In this document: positions 22,701-34,512 of the stretch, piece after piece
Numbering within the stretch: the first letter of the stretch is position 1
How the letters are laid out: each line of letters starts with the position of its first letter
Source of the DNA: Stenogyne calaminthoides
Taxonomy: Eukaryota > Streptophyta > Magnoliopsida > Lamiales > Lamiaceae
Assembly (NCBI GenBank): GCA_037126765.1
Contig: JBBCBC010000026.1
Coordinates: 11,334,418 to 11,398,417 of the forward strand
Reading direction: 5' to 3'
DNA length: 64,000 nucleotides
Notes under the pieces: model-generated
Seen by the model: the letters and a program-made list of their open reading frames with translations, nothing else
Told to the model about the DNA's origin: nothing
Databases searched by the model: none
Translations under genes and position numbers: made by a program

Positions 22701-23259
22701 ATATCATGTGCTTTTTCGATAATTGCAGTCATTACACTCTGCTTCTATTGAGTTAGGGCATCAGGACTGAATGCAATCCCCAGAATTACCTTTGAGACAA
22801 TCTCAAAGGGTAATCTATACTTCGTCCTTAGGTATGGCTGCTTCACATTGGTGATGGGAGTGTTGTTGGCTGGTCTTAGAAGCACCTTTTAAAGATACTC
22901 TTTGTCCGTCATTCCAGCCGTGAACTCATCTGGAGCATTCCTACCTGCTGGTAGGGCAAAGATCCATTGCAGATCATCATTGGTTACATCTATTCTTGTT
23001 CCTCCAACAAAAGAATAGAACTCTTTGTTGTTTGTCTCCTTCAAGTTTCGCAAGAACTCCAGGGATTCAATGATGAAGACACTGTCCAAGTGTCTCAGAA
23101 CAAAATTTGCTCCAAATTTCACAATCGACGAAGGCAATCCAGGATTTCCAGGGATTCTGGATCTGTGGTTGTAATGAAAACAACATACTTTTCGTCGATG
23201 ATATCTTTAATCATCGAAGCATAATCGCATACTTCAGGGGTAACCTTTGAAGTTGCCAT
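19711..23259 (-). pseudogene. Downstream extra gene of copia A (env-like / plant transposon protein type)
   Basis: ATG at 23,259 reads MATSKVTPEVCDYASMIKDI. The N-terminal about 250 residues include NFVLRHLDSVFIIESLEFLR and FYSFVGGTRIDVTNDDLQWI, a pattern I associate with plant 'putative transposon protein' (Transposase_32-like) genes carried between pol and the 3' LTR of Sirevirus-type copia. The rest is Lys/Glu-rich with coiled-coil character and Pro/Ser-rich linkers. A conserved C-terminal block (ILVARQDLIPEWHKIKVDWL) lies near 20,100. Stops or frameshifts at about 23,130, 22,888, 22,740, 22,130, 21,550, 20,910, 20,580 and 19,870 break it. It is homologous to the gene at 30,463-27,280. No signal peptide or membrane span is visible. 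Function is unknown. Confidence 0.65.
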
Positions 23260-23261
23260 TT

Positions 23262-23667
23262 CTGCAAACACATACACACCCAAAATTTGAGTTTTCAAAA
23301 CCTTTAAGATTTTAAACAATACGAAGTGCATTAAGGCAATATGTGAAGCATTTGCACAGATAATATCCCCAAATATGCATATTGTTCATAAGTGCAGAAT
23401 GTTAAGCATATAACAATTTAAATTCGTTAAAACATGAACATATGAACAGTACATCATATAAATATACCCTATAACTAGCATAAATGCATTTATGAACATA
23501 GATGATAAATTACCATAAAGACCAATTTAGAAGATTAAGAGTGAAAAGATTTGAATCGCTTCAAAGAATATCGTGAGAGTTTTCTGGAAATTGTTTAAGT
23601 CTGAAATTTTTTAGAGTACAATAGAAGGTTAAAGGTTTTTTTAGACTGAAGTTTTAGGGTTTAAATA
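23262..23667 (-). promoter_or_regulatory. Probable promoter and 5'-UTR intron of the copia A extra gene
   Basis: On the minus strand a TATTTAA box (23,667-23,661) is followed by about 130 bp of leader. An intron with GTAATT donor at 23,513 and TTTGCAG acceptor at 23,262 comes next; the acceptor lies 2 bp before the ATG at 23,259. The layout is that of an independent plant gene and not of a read-through pol product. Inferred from sequence only. Confidence 0.5.
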
Positions 23668-24261
23668 GGTGGGAGGGAAAAACATTTTACACGAATATTT
23701 TTGTATACTCGAGTATCCGTGTTTTAAATCAGATGGTCAAGATTAAGCGGTTGAAAAGTAACTTAATCGTGTGGTTAAGGTTAAAAAGCGGCCAACTTTT
23801 GGACTTAAAAACTAGCAATTAATGCATTTACTACATAAATCCCACGTTCGCATTTAATGCTTGCAGGCATGACGTCATAAAGTAATGTGCAGAGCAATTA
23901 TCACACATATACGGATAAGCTCAGATAAGTAAGTAAATCAGATAAAGAATCTCAGGTAAGTGAGATCAGATAAATGAAATCAGAAAACATATCTGACTGA
24001 TTGATATCGTAATCAACCAGTTACCACTTATGTCGAGTTTGACTTATCTGATTCTTGTTGATCTTATTTACTGTAGCCTAAACCTCAAAACTTTTCCCAA
24101 CAATATTCCACCTTTCTAATCAGGTTTCTCCTGATCATATCTGATCAGTTGAAGTTCCCCCTTCAATTGTTATCCCTTTTCTGATCAATCCCTGACTGAT
24201 CTTTCCTGATCAGTTGAGGTTCCATTACTCAACTGATACTCCTTCTTTTCTAGTCAGTTTC
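23668..24261. other. Spacer between RNase H and extra gene of copia A
   Basis: No gene seen. About 0.6 kb of AT-rich sequence with recurring TCAGATAAG and CTGATCAGTT words. Confidence 0.4.
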
Positions 24262-24962
24262 TTAACCAACTGGTCTTGGAGACCAATCCACCAAAGAAAT
24301 CTGGTGCATCTTCTCCCATGTCCATAAGTCCGAGCTCATTACATAGTTCTCTGAATTTAACTTCAGCTAGTGGTTTGGTTAAGATATCAGCTTTCTGCTT
24401 ATCAGTATGGATCTTTTCCATTCTGATGTTCTTCTTTCCACATGGTCTCTGATAAAATGATGTCTGAAGTCCACGTGCTTGCCTCTGGTATGTAGAACTG
24501 GGTTCTGAGTAATTGCAATAGCACTATTACTGTCACAAAAGATAGGCACATTCGTAGCTCTAATGTTATAATCCCTCAGCTGCTGACAAAGCCAGAGTAG
24601 TTGGGAGCAATAGCTTCCTACGGCCATATATTCTGCTTCAGTTGTAGATGTGGCAACAGATGTCTGTTTCTTTTAAAACCAAGAGACCAGCTTATTTCCC
24701 AAAAACTAACATGTACCTGAGGTTGATTTTCTGTCTATCTTACAACCTCCATAATTAGAATCAGAGTACCCACTAAGCTCTAGATTATCATCTGATGGGT
24801 AGTATAATCCAAGGTTAAATTTCCCCTTCAGATACTTAAGAATCCGCTTAGCTGCTTCCAGGTGGCTTTGCATTGGATTTGCCTGAAATCTGGCACATAT
24901 ACCTACTGCAAATGTTATATCCGGTCTGCTGGAAATCAGGTATAGCAATGACCAATGAGAGC
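24262..24962 (-). pseudogene. Copia A pol, C-terminal RT and RNase H
   Basis: Starts at the junction with element B and reads SRPDITFAVGICARFQANP, AAKRILKYLKG and SGYSDSNYGGCKIDRKSTSG. The RNase H blocks ATSTTEAEYMAVGSYCSQLL and FCDSNSAIAITQNPVLHTRG follow, then HVDFRHHFIRDHV. The acidic and His residues of copia RNase H are present. It ends near 24,262 after the TKPLAEVKFRELCNELG-like tail. A stop near 24,675 and frameshifts near 24,430 interrupt it. It continues the RT frame that stops at 39,076. Confidence 0.8.
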
Positions 24963-27005
24963 TGTTGGTCCCGGTGCTAACGAGTCTCACACGTGTATGG
25001 GGGGGAATACACGTGTTCAGTGATTTTTAAAACTTTTCTTTCACTGAGATCAGATGGGTCAGGTTATCCTGATGATTTTACCGTGAGAAGCACAGATTGC
25101 CCTGAGTCAAAGTCTACTGAGACAATGATCCTGAGCTGCTTTCAGAAGCTTCAGATTAGCCCAACTGAGCCTGAGTTTTATCAGAGATCCTGAGGCGCTT
25201 GGATCAGATAATTATCTTACTGAACCCTCAGTAGAGTTAGTTCAGTTTGGTAACTATATGTTCTAGCTACTCAAGTGTGCGGAATGGTTGACCCTAAGTT
25301 TATACTCGTTTTAGCTTTGCTGAAAATCTTTCCTTCAATAAAACAGTGATTAAGGCTGTGATCAAGTTGATGCAAGTTCAGTGGATTGGTTCCAACTGAA
25401 TATCAGTGAATTATGCTTTCAGTGAAAAACATGCAACAGATAATAATGCAGTACAGAAAGCAAAACAACACAAAAATTATAGTGGTTCAGAGACTCAAGC
25501 TCCTATGTCCACTCTCTCTGATCTTCAGAGAAATTCCTTAACCACTTCCTAAAGCTTGCTGGCTAACTCACTGTAGCTTACTCACTTTTCTACCTTGAGT
25601 TTTTTGGCTAACTAACTGCAGCTTACTAACTCAAACACACACAAGTGTTCATACTACCATAAGTAGCTTACTAACTTCTTCTCTAGAGTTTTCTGGCTAA
25701 CTCACTGTAGCTTACTAACTCTTTACAACTCCAACTCACCAACAAAACACACACAAACTACCTTACAAAGGGTTTGGGTTTTGGGTTGGTTTCCAACTAG
25801 GATGAGATATCCTTTACAATAAGAACAATGTAAAGGCTAGGATATCTCTACTAAGCTTTGGATATTTCTTATCAATCTAGGCTTAGTGAATGAGCTCTCT
25901 CCAATGGGAAACACTTGGGAAATTCTAGAGTTTTCGAGTGCTTCAATTTGTAATAATACGAATGAGCTCTTGAGTTGCTTTGAAATTTCCAGTGACCTCT
26001 CAATGTAAAGGGTCACTAGTATTTATAGGCAACTTCACCAAGGTCACTCTTGAAAAACTATTCGTTGGAAGAGATAACTTCATGAGTTTCCTCTTATGGT
26101 GTTTGATGAACGACTATTTTTAGGGTTTGAATACTCTCTTGTATGTTTTAGGAAATATGCATTCATGTAGCCAATCACCAATTTTTTGCGATGCGGAACA
26201 TAGTACTCTTGACATGATTCAATCTCACTGCCATTTTCGATTAATCGATAAAAAATGCGATGTTGTCTTTCTCGATTGGTTCTTGTCTTGACAAATGTAG
26301 ACAAACATAACGACTCTTTTGGTCAATCTCTCTGAATAGACAACCTTAAACAACACTTGGACTTAGTTCCTTTTATGCGCATATGAATGTTTTGGGCAAT
26401 ATCTACTTTTACGAATATTTGCGTTTTTCTCCGTTTTGTAGTCTTGAATAGATATTATCTGATTGCCTCCGAACATTGAGGTTATCTTTGAGTATTCGAT
26501 ATCTTCTTTGAGTCTTGATAACTCTTTGGGTCTTGATATCTTACGTGTCTTTAGTATCTTACGAGTCTTGATGTCTTACGAGTCTTGATATCTTACGAGT
26601 CTTGATGTCTTGATGACATCTTGAGTCTTGATGTCTTGATGACATCTTGAGTCTTGATGTCTTGATGACATCTTTTGAGTCTTGAACATCTTCTTGAGTC
26701 TTGATTACTTGATTTTTTTTGAGTCTTTAGTTTCTTCAGCAACTTACTAAGTCTTGATTTCTTCAAAATCTAACTTGATCTATATCTGCTTTTTAGTTTC
26801 TTGAAGAACTTACTAAGTCTTGATTTCTCTATCAAAATTATCTTTGAACATGTCATATTCTGGGGTTTTACATCTAATCAAAACTTCTTTATTAAATTCA
26901 TCTATCTTTGATTTCCCTGACCCATTGATCAAGATTATCCTGAACATGTCATACTCAGGGGTTTTGGTTTGTCCATTACAATCCAAAATGGTAATTTTTC
27001 CAACA
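24963..27005 (-). repeat. 3' LTR of copia B
   Basis: About 2,043 bp, from TGTTGGTCCCGG (plus-strand left end) to TTTTTCCAACA. It aligns with 37,122-39,075 but has about 110 extra bp near its right end, where the CTCAGGGGTTTTGG motif is duplicated. It includes a minisatellite at 26,503-26,745. Confidence 0.8.
26503..26745. repeat. Minisatellite within LTR B (left)
   Basis: About twelve imperfect units built on GAGTCTTGATGTCTT, several with TTGATGACATC appended. Three consecutive 26-bp units lie around 26,595-26,675. Confidence 0.85.
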
Positions 27006-27279
27006 TTTTCAAAACATAAGGCATATCAAACATAAAAGACATGTAAAAAGATAATGAGATATTATCTTTGAGAATAAAGATAAAATTTTCATTGATGTAA
27101 GATAAGAGTTACAGATTACAATGAAAATCAAAAACAAAAAAATGTATACAAAAGTCTTGATCTTCTTCTACTTCATCCTCTGGCACTTCCAGGTTGAACA
27201 TCCCATAGTATCTCTTTTTCAATTCATCCCTTGCTTTGATGATGTCAGGGTTGTTTCCTGTTAGGCCTAGCTAGATGGC
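27006..27279. other. Spacer between 3' LTR and extra gene of copia B
   Basis: No gene seen. A clear polypurine tract next to the LTR is not visible, so the LTR boundary at 27,005 rests on the TG...CA ends and on alignment. Confidence 0.4.
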
Positions 27280-30200
27280 TTACTGAGCTATCTCCTGAGA
27301 AATGGTTATTTCATTCACATAGCCATTCTCAAGTCTAGGAGTTGGGTAAGTGTATGGACCAGGGGCTACTATTTGAGTATTTCCTTCATCTGCCAAGTTG
27401 ATCCAACTTTGCAGGTACTTAGGATAGAATGTTAGTAAGTACTCAATGAAGGCTTCATTCATATCCGAGCTGCTCCCCCTCCATTCTCTCAGAATTTCGT
27501 AATAGAACCAGAAGGTTCTCTTGATCTCCTCCCACGCATCATTGAACTTAATAGGCATCCATTTGTCAATGTGCGGCCATTTCTGAGTTTTCTCTGTACC
27601 CCTCCTTTTGCTCAAAAACTTCTTAAAAGCACTTCTTCTTTTCTGCTCTTCTTCTTTCCTTTTCCTGATCACAGGAACACCTGATACAGAAGCAGCAGTC
27701 TTCTTCTCTTTTTCAATTTGAAGGGTTTTCAGAGCTTTATTGGTATTGAAGACTTCTTTTTCAGCTTCTTCCTCAGATTGTTCAAAATCTATTATCAATT
27801 TCCTCTGAGTAGGCTTAGAAGCTTTAACTCTTTTCTTCTTTTCTTGTTCTACAAATGCCACAGCCTTTCTCTTTCCAGGTCTGACTTGTTCTTCACCGGC
27901 TTGGCTTGTCTCAATTATCCTTCTACCACCCAGTTTCTCAGAAATTACTTCCTGAATAGTTTGCTCAGAAGTTTGAGTGTAGATAGGTTTCTCAGCTTCT
28001 TTGAACTTGAGCTTCTCAGTGGCTTCAACTTCTTTTAAGGCATCAGCAATTATCTTTTCTTCAGCTTCTTTCTGAGCCTTTCTCTTCAAGGTTTGTGCCA
28101 ACAACTCACTTAGTTTGCCACCAGGCCTTTCCACCTTTTTGGCACCATACCTTGGAAGAAGTTGAGAAAGTGCAGTATCCATATGATATTGCTCTTTGCT
28201 TATACTTCGCACTTCCCCTGACAACTGATCATGCTCATCCTCTTGCCTTCTCATGTAATTTTTAGCCATTGAGAACTCTTCAGAAAGAGGTGCAAACTGA
28301 TTTGAGAAGACATTATGCATCATCCTTGTCATCTTGGTCATGAGCATAGATCCCATTTCCTCAACAGCTGTCTTGATCATTTGGCTTCTAGATAGGCAGT
28401 TCTTTCCTGATACATCTGCTTCATCTCTGCATTGAGCTCAGTTTTGACTACATCAATCTTGCCTTCCAAAGTAGTCATTTTATCTACAAGAGATGTTTGT
28501 AGTTGCAGCATGTCTGAAGATGAACTCAGATTTTCCAGCTTTTGAGATTGGCTGGCCAAGGTTTCTTCAATTTAAGTCACTTTCTCCACCATTGGCACCA
28601 CCTTCTCGAATTTATCCAAGATAGGACTGAGATCAATCTCTGGAGTGTGTACAACTTTTTCCACCTGAGCTGGGTGCTCCATCTGAGCCTCAGTCTGAAG
28701 AGTGCTAACTTCAGTTTGAGGATGTGTGATATCAGTCTGTCCAGCATCAATGTCCTTCTCCATCTGAGATTGATTTTCAGCATCATCTGGTTTGTCACCC
28801 TCTTTATCTTGATCATTATCTCCTTCTGGATTCATAGAACTGGAGGCATCACCATCAGCTTTCCTTCTTTCAGCCACCTTTCTCTTTACTAGCTCATCAA
28901 AATCAACAATTTTCATTCTGAGTTTGGTCTTCCTGAATCCAGAGAACTCTGTCAAAACAGCAGTCTCAGCATTCCACCAGTCTTCTCCTCTGAAGGAGGC
29001 TATATTCAGCATCTCCTAAGAGTCGATTCAGGATGTAGACCGTGGTTACGAGTGCGAAGAAAAAAGATCCTCAAGGTCGGGGATATCTTTCGGCTCGGTA
29101 CCTATCAAGAATGAATCATTCCCCCTTGCTGCGCCACTCAGTTTCTTCTGCCTCTCCCTTCTTCAACTTTGGGCTTTCAGGATCGATGGGATCGGTTGTA
29201 AGAGTTACGGTGGCGATGGATCGAGAAAATGGTTCACTTTCGGGGAAGCGCGTCAAATTCACAATTCAGAGGCTCGGTGATTTGAAATCCGAGCAGTATC
29301 TCTTGATGAGAAACGAGGTCCTTGAAGATTTCTGAGAAATTTTATCTAAGCTTCGAGAGAAGTTCCGAGTACCTCGGAAAAACATTTTCCCGGTTTCTTG
29401 ATCTTGCACAATTGTCACAACTGAGCGAAACATGCGGTGGAGATTTCACCCTTCTTTGGCCTTGAGTTGAATTTCCTCGATGTCATTTGACCTCCTCCTC
29501 AGTAATAGATTGAAGCTTTCTGCGTTTCTGAGGAGCCAGTGCTTTCTTCTTCAGATTTTCTCCTTTCTCTCTTTTCACTTGCATCAGGGCTTTCCCCCTG
29601 GCTTGTTTGGCTTTAACAGCTTCTTCTTCAGCAGTCTCCTCCTGAGACTTAGAGCTTTTCTCTTTCTTTCCTTTCAAAGTCTTCTTTGTTGTTGGTTTGA
29701 ACAGGATTTTTGACTTTGGAAAGGATGAGGAATTGGCAAAGATGTCCTCCTCTTCTCTGCACATTTCCAAGATAAATGCAATCTTGGTTGCATGTAGGAT
29801 CTTTCCTTTGACAACAACAGACCTATTTACCTTCTGTACTTGTTTGGCTTGATCACTCACCACTTTGATTAAATAGTGTAACCAGTTGAATGCAATGGTA
29901 GGTGAATCTTCAATCGCCGCCATTAGCCTCAACTTAGGCGTGCTTATCTGTTCAAAGCTGCCAGATCGACTCATGATGCATTTACTTACAATGTCCAACA
30001 ATACTTGATATTTAGGCTTCAAATGCCTTTTATTCAGAGTAGCTTCAAAATTTACTGGATGCTCTGCAATTTTATCCAGATATTCTTGCTCCCTACCCAT
30101 CATATATACCGTAGGGTTTTCACCTCTATCGCTTTGTTCATATATGGCATTAAGATTCTTAGGAATAATATATAATTCCCTAACAAAATCCACATAATTT

Positions 30201-30463
30201 GAACTATGCTCTAAATGCGATACAGTAATCTGCGATTCTATACAATCTTCATCATCTATCTTCAAATTAGAGATAAACTCAATTACCTCTTTTGCATATT
30301 CGGCCCCTGGTTGATTCGAAACCAGGCAAGTGAGCTTTGCCAAACGAATCATATGCAACGCTTCCTCTTCGTGAGTTGCATTTGATGAGCTTTCGAGAGA
30401 GATGACATATTCGTACCAAGGTTTATTAGAAATGGTGAGCTTGTCGTATACAGAAAACATCAT
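27280..30463 (-). pseudogene. Downstream extra gene of copia B (env-like / plant transposon protein type)
   Basis: ATG at 30,463 opens a frame of 326 codons (to 29,483). After a disrupted stretch (29,480-29,030) it continues as 29,012-28,572, 28,559-28,377 and 28,380-27,280 (366 codons): about 1,060 codons in all. N-terminal blocks align with the element-A gene: LDIVSKCIM against FEIVSKVIL, and AFNWLHYLIK against DMNWLGLFKQ. The middle is acidic and coiled-coil rich (QTSLVDKMTTLEGKIDVVKT). The C-terminal part is Lys/Glu-rich and ends with a Trp/Tyr-rich block (FWFYYEILREW). Only one or two stops break the 3' two thirds. No transmembrane segment is evident, so 'env-like' refers to position only. 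Confidence 0.65.
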
Positions 30464-31199
30464 TTTTTTGGAGAATTTCTTGTGAAGGGTTTTTGAGATA
30501 GATGAAAAAATTCCTGGGCAATAGAGAGTTTTTGAAGCAGAGTGTTTGAAGATGAAGGCTATTTGGAATCGGGCTTTGAAGGAAATTCTTCAATAGATAT
30601 ATGATTTTGATTTATTGAAAATCGCATAGATGAAGAAATCGATGGTCGAGATTAAACACCGACTAAATTGGGTATATGAAAGGACAATTTCACAAATACA
30701 AACCCGCCAATTTATCCCTATTGGTGATTAATGAACGCAGTCATTTAATTCTCGCTCTCTGCAGGACCATTGACTTTCTTCGTGGATTTCAAAGGTCCCT
30801 TAAAAATTCCTTGGTGTTTTTGTTATTTATTGCCAATGATTACTGAGATTCAGTTAGACAATAAATGTGTTCCATGAGTCGATACTTCTTCAGATAAATT
30901 TCCTCCATCAGTCTTACTGAGTTTTGACCTTGATAAAATGTCGATAATATCTTGATCTTGAAAAAAAATCGATAATAATCTTGAGTACTAATCTTGATAA
31001 AAGGTCGATTATAATCTTGATCTTGATCTTCGAGGATATCCGAGTTTCCCAAGACTCGGTGTTCAAGATTTCAATTTTATCCCGAGTTTTTTCAAGAAAA
31101 AACACGAGAAAACTTCATGCATCCGAAAAATCTTCAATTTTTCGATTTGCTTTTATTCACTGGATCCAACATACCTAATTCAATCGATAGTTCACGAAA
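30464..31199. other. Spacer between pol and extra gene of copia B
   Basis: No convincing gene. A possible minus-strand TATA (AGATATA on plus, 30,595-30,601) lies about 135 bp upstream of the extra gene. From 30,830 rightward the sequence is rich in TCGA/TCGATA words and is hard to align with element A. Confidence 0.4.
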
Positions 31200-34100
31200 T
31201 CTTGATTGACCAAAGGTTTAGTCAAGATATCGACTCTCTGTTATCGATATGAATTTTCTCCATTCTCGATGTCTTTCTTCTCAACATGATCTCTCGATGA
31301 AGTGATGTCCGATATCAACATGCTTACATCCGGTGTGCAATACCGGATTTTGTGTAATAGAAATTGTACTATTATTATCACAAAATATAGGTACTTCATT
31401 GGCTATAATCTTATAATCCCTCAATTATTGTGCGAGCCAAAGAATGCATGCTGCAACTTCATAGCCCATGTATTCAACCCCGTAATCTTGGTTTCTCTTG
31501 AGGTTTGTTTCTTTGAAAACCATGATATCGGTTTACTTCCAAGAAATTAACAAGTTCTGTGGTAGACTTCCATCAATTCTACATCCTCCATAATCGATCT
31601 CCCGAATAACCAAGTTAATTCAAGGTTATCATCACCGGATACCATAATCCTCTATTCACGATTGCCTTTAAGATATTTGAGAATCTTTTTGCGGCCTCCA
31701 TGTGACTAGCCTTAGGATTAGCTTGGTATCTTGTACATATTCCAACAAAATGTTATGTCGGGCCCTACTTGTCTTTGTGAGATATAGCGATGATCCAATG
31801 ATCCTCTACAATCGGTGTGATTTTATTGATTTGCCTTGAGATCGGGATCCATCTTGTAGTTAGTATTCATAGGAATTCTAACCGCATTGCAATCTGTACA
31901 CCATACTTTGCAATCGGATCTCTACGTGTATTTTTGCGATTGATGAAAATTCCTTCCTTAGTTTGTTTCACGAAGTCCAAGAAAGAAATTCATCTCCCCA
32001 TCATTGACATCTCAAACTTTCCTTTCATCGGGGTAGAAAACTTTTCACACGGTGATGATTTAGAGATCCAAATATGATGTCATCTACATAAATCTGAACA
32101 AGTAAGATGTCTTTCTCATCTTCTATCTTTGAGCAGTCCTATCAATAGTTCCTTTGATAAAACCATGATCGATGAAAACCGAGAAAGGGTATCATACCAT
32201 GCTCGGGGTGCTTGCTTAAGACCATACAAGGCTTTCTGAGCACCGTAAACTTGGTCATTCATGCGAAACTAGGAGGTTGTTCTACATAAACCTCTTCCTT
32301 GAGCACACCATTCAAAATGCACTTTTCACATCCATCCGATGGATCGTGAATTTCATGTGGGCAAACATATGCAAGAAACAATCGATGGCTTCTAGTCTTT
32401 TGCAGTGCAAAGGTTTCATCATAATCCAAGCCTTCTTCTTGGGAATAACCTTATGCAACTAGCATTGCCTTGTTTCTCACAATGTTGTTGTTTTCATCTC
32501 TCTTATTCTTGAACACCCACTTAGTTCCAATCACATTGTGCCTCTTAGGTCTATCCACTAGCTCCCAAACTTCATTCCTTGAGAACTGATTCACTCTTCT
32601 TGCATAGCGAGAATCCAAAATGAATCTTGTAGAGCTTCTTCAATCTCGATGGGTTCTTTTTTTTTTCGGATAGGAAGCGTGAGAACAAAGCACTTTCTCC
32701 ATGGAACCTTCTTGTTTTGACACCATCTGATAGATCACCCACAATCTTACTTTTAGGATGACAATCCAACCATTTTCTCCTGGATGTTCCCCCTTCAGTA
32801 GTATCTTCAACATCAGAAATGTTAGGTTCAGGTAGTTCATTAAATTCAGGGAACAACAGAAAAGGAGAAAGAGAATCATCTTCCTCGGGAAATTATATTG
32901 AAACATTGTCGAGACATTTGTTTCCCTTTGGTTGATAGATTCGAGTTTGCCTCACCGTGACCACATCTTCATCGGCATTACATACCTGAGTCTGAACTGT
33001 TGTATGTTCATATTGGTTAGCTTCAGTGTGTTGGCTTTCCTTCAGTGGAGAATTTCCATCCTGAGTCTCACCATCCTGAGTTTTCCATCCTGAATTCCTT
33101 TATCTGAGTCTGATTCACTCCATTCATAGAAAGTGACTGACTTCTTCTTTTTTCGTGTTCGAGGATGATGTTTTATCATTCTTTTTCAAAGGCTAAGTCT
33201 AGTGATTCTCTTGATCGGTTCTCTGAGTCATGTTCTGTTTCTTACGAACACAAGTAGATTAATCAAAAAACAACATGAGGTGTTTCTTCCACAATAAGAG
33301 TCCTACAGTTGTAAACTCAAGGCTTTTGACTTGAGAATATCCTAAGAATATCCCTTCATCGGCTTTGCTATCAAAAGTTTTCAACTGATCTTTACCATTA
33401 TTGTGTATGAAACACTTGCAACCAAACACACGAAAGAAAGAAACAAGAAGTTTCCTTTCATTCCACATCTCATATGGAGTTTTTCCTTGGTTCTTGGTCA
33501 GCACGGATCTGTTCTGAGAGTAGCATGCAGTGTTGATAGTTTCAGCCTAAAATCTCTTAGGAATATCGACTTGAATCATTGTCCATTATGTTGTGGGGTC
33601 CTATTTCTTTTTTCATGTTTCATTTGTGGGGTCCTTGAAGTTGATGTTTCATGAGCTATTCCATTTGCTGCACAATAATCAGATATGATATGATTAATAA
33701 ACTCAGTTCTTTTATCTGATCTGATTTTGACCACACTCAGATCTTTTCAATCTTGATCGAGTCTTTTTCAATGAGTTCGAGCGGTTTTTATGCGAGTCTC
33801 TTTTCTTCTTGAGTAAGAATATGACCCATTTGTATCTAGTGTAGTCATCAACTACCACAAGTGTATATTTTCTGTCATTAGTGCTCACAGGTGTTACTGG
33901 ACCAAAGAGATCCATATGTAACAGTTGTAGTATTCTATCAGTAGAAACATCTACTTTACTTTTGAAAGATGCTCTGATTTGTTTTCCTTTCTGACAAGCA
34001 TCACATACATGATCTTTACTGAATACTTCATTGGGTAACCCCCTCACAAGTGCTAATCTTGCAAGTTTGTTCAGGGTTTTGAAGTTTAAGTGATTCATTC

Positions 34101-34512
34101 TTTTGTGCCACAACCAACGGGTATCAGTGGAACTTTTTGCAACCAAACATGTATCTTTAGGAGTTGAACTCCAATCAGCAAGATACACATTTCTTTTTCT
34201 AGTACCAGTCAGTAAAATTTTTTGTGAAGTATTGTCTTTTACATAACATAAGTTCTTTGAGAACTCAACACTGAATCCTTTGTCACAGAATTGACTGATA
34301 GAAAGCAAGTTATGCTTTAGACCAGACAAATATGAAACACCATGGATATGAATAGAGTCAACTTCAAGAGTTCCATATCCTTAAGTTTGTCCTTTGGAAT
34401 TGTCTCCAAATGTGATTTGAGGGCCTTTTTGCTCAACATAGTCAGTGATTAGTTGCTTATATCCTATCATATGTCTTGAACATCCACTGTCCAGATACCA
34501 TACAGCAGGTGT
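31200..34512 (-). pseudogene. Copia B pol: protease, integrase, RT, RNase H (degenerate)
   Basis: Order on the minus strand: protease VWYLDSGCSRHMIGYKQLI (about 34,500-34,440, active-site DSG), pre-integrase and zinc-binding WHKRMNHLN...CDACQKGKQ, integrase MDLFGPVTPV...VVVDDYTRYK (about 33,960-33,830), then YEMWNERK and VFGCKCFIHNNGK (33,500-33,360). From 33,250 to 31,200 RT and RNase H survive only as fragments (ALYGLKQAPRAWYDTLSRF near 32,220; GKFEMSMMGR near 32,020), with a frame change every few tens of bases. The YVDD region is unreadable. Many breaks coincide with CAG/CTG-to-CGA/CCGG replacements relative to element A. Confidence 0.7.

Noticed and set aside
28542..28892. Plus-strand 116-codon frame over the copia B extra gene
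   Set aside because: Shadow of the acidic, coiled-coil minus-strand gene; its Leu/Phe/His-rich composition is that of an antisense reading.
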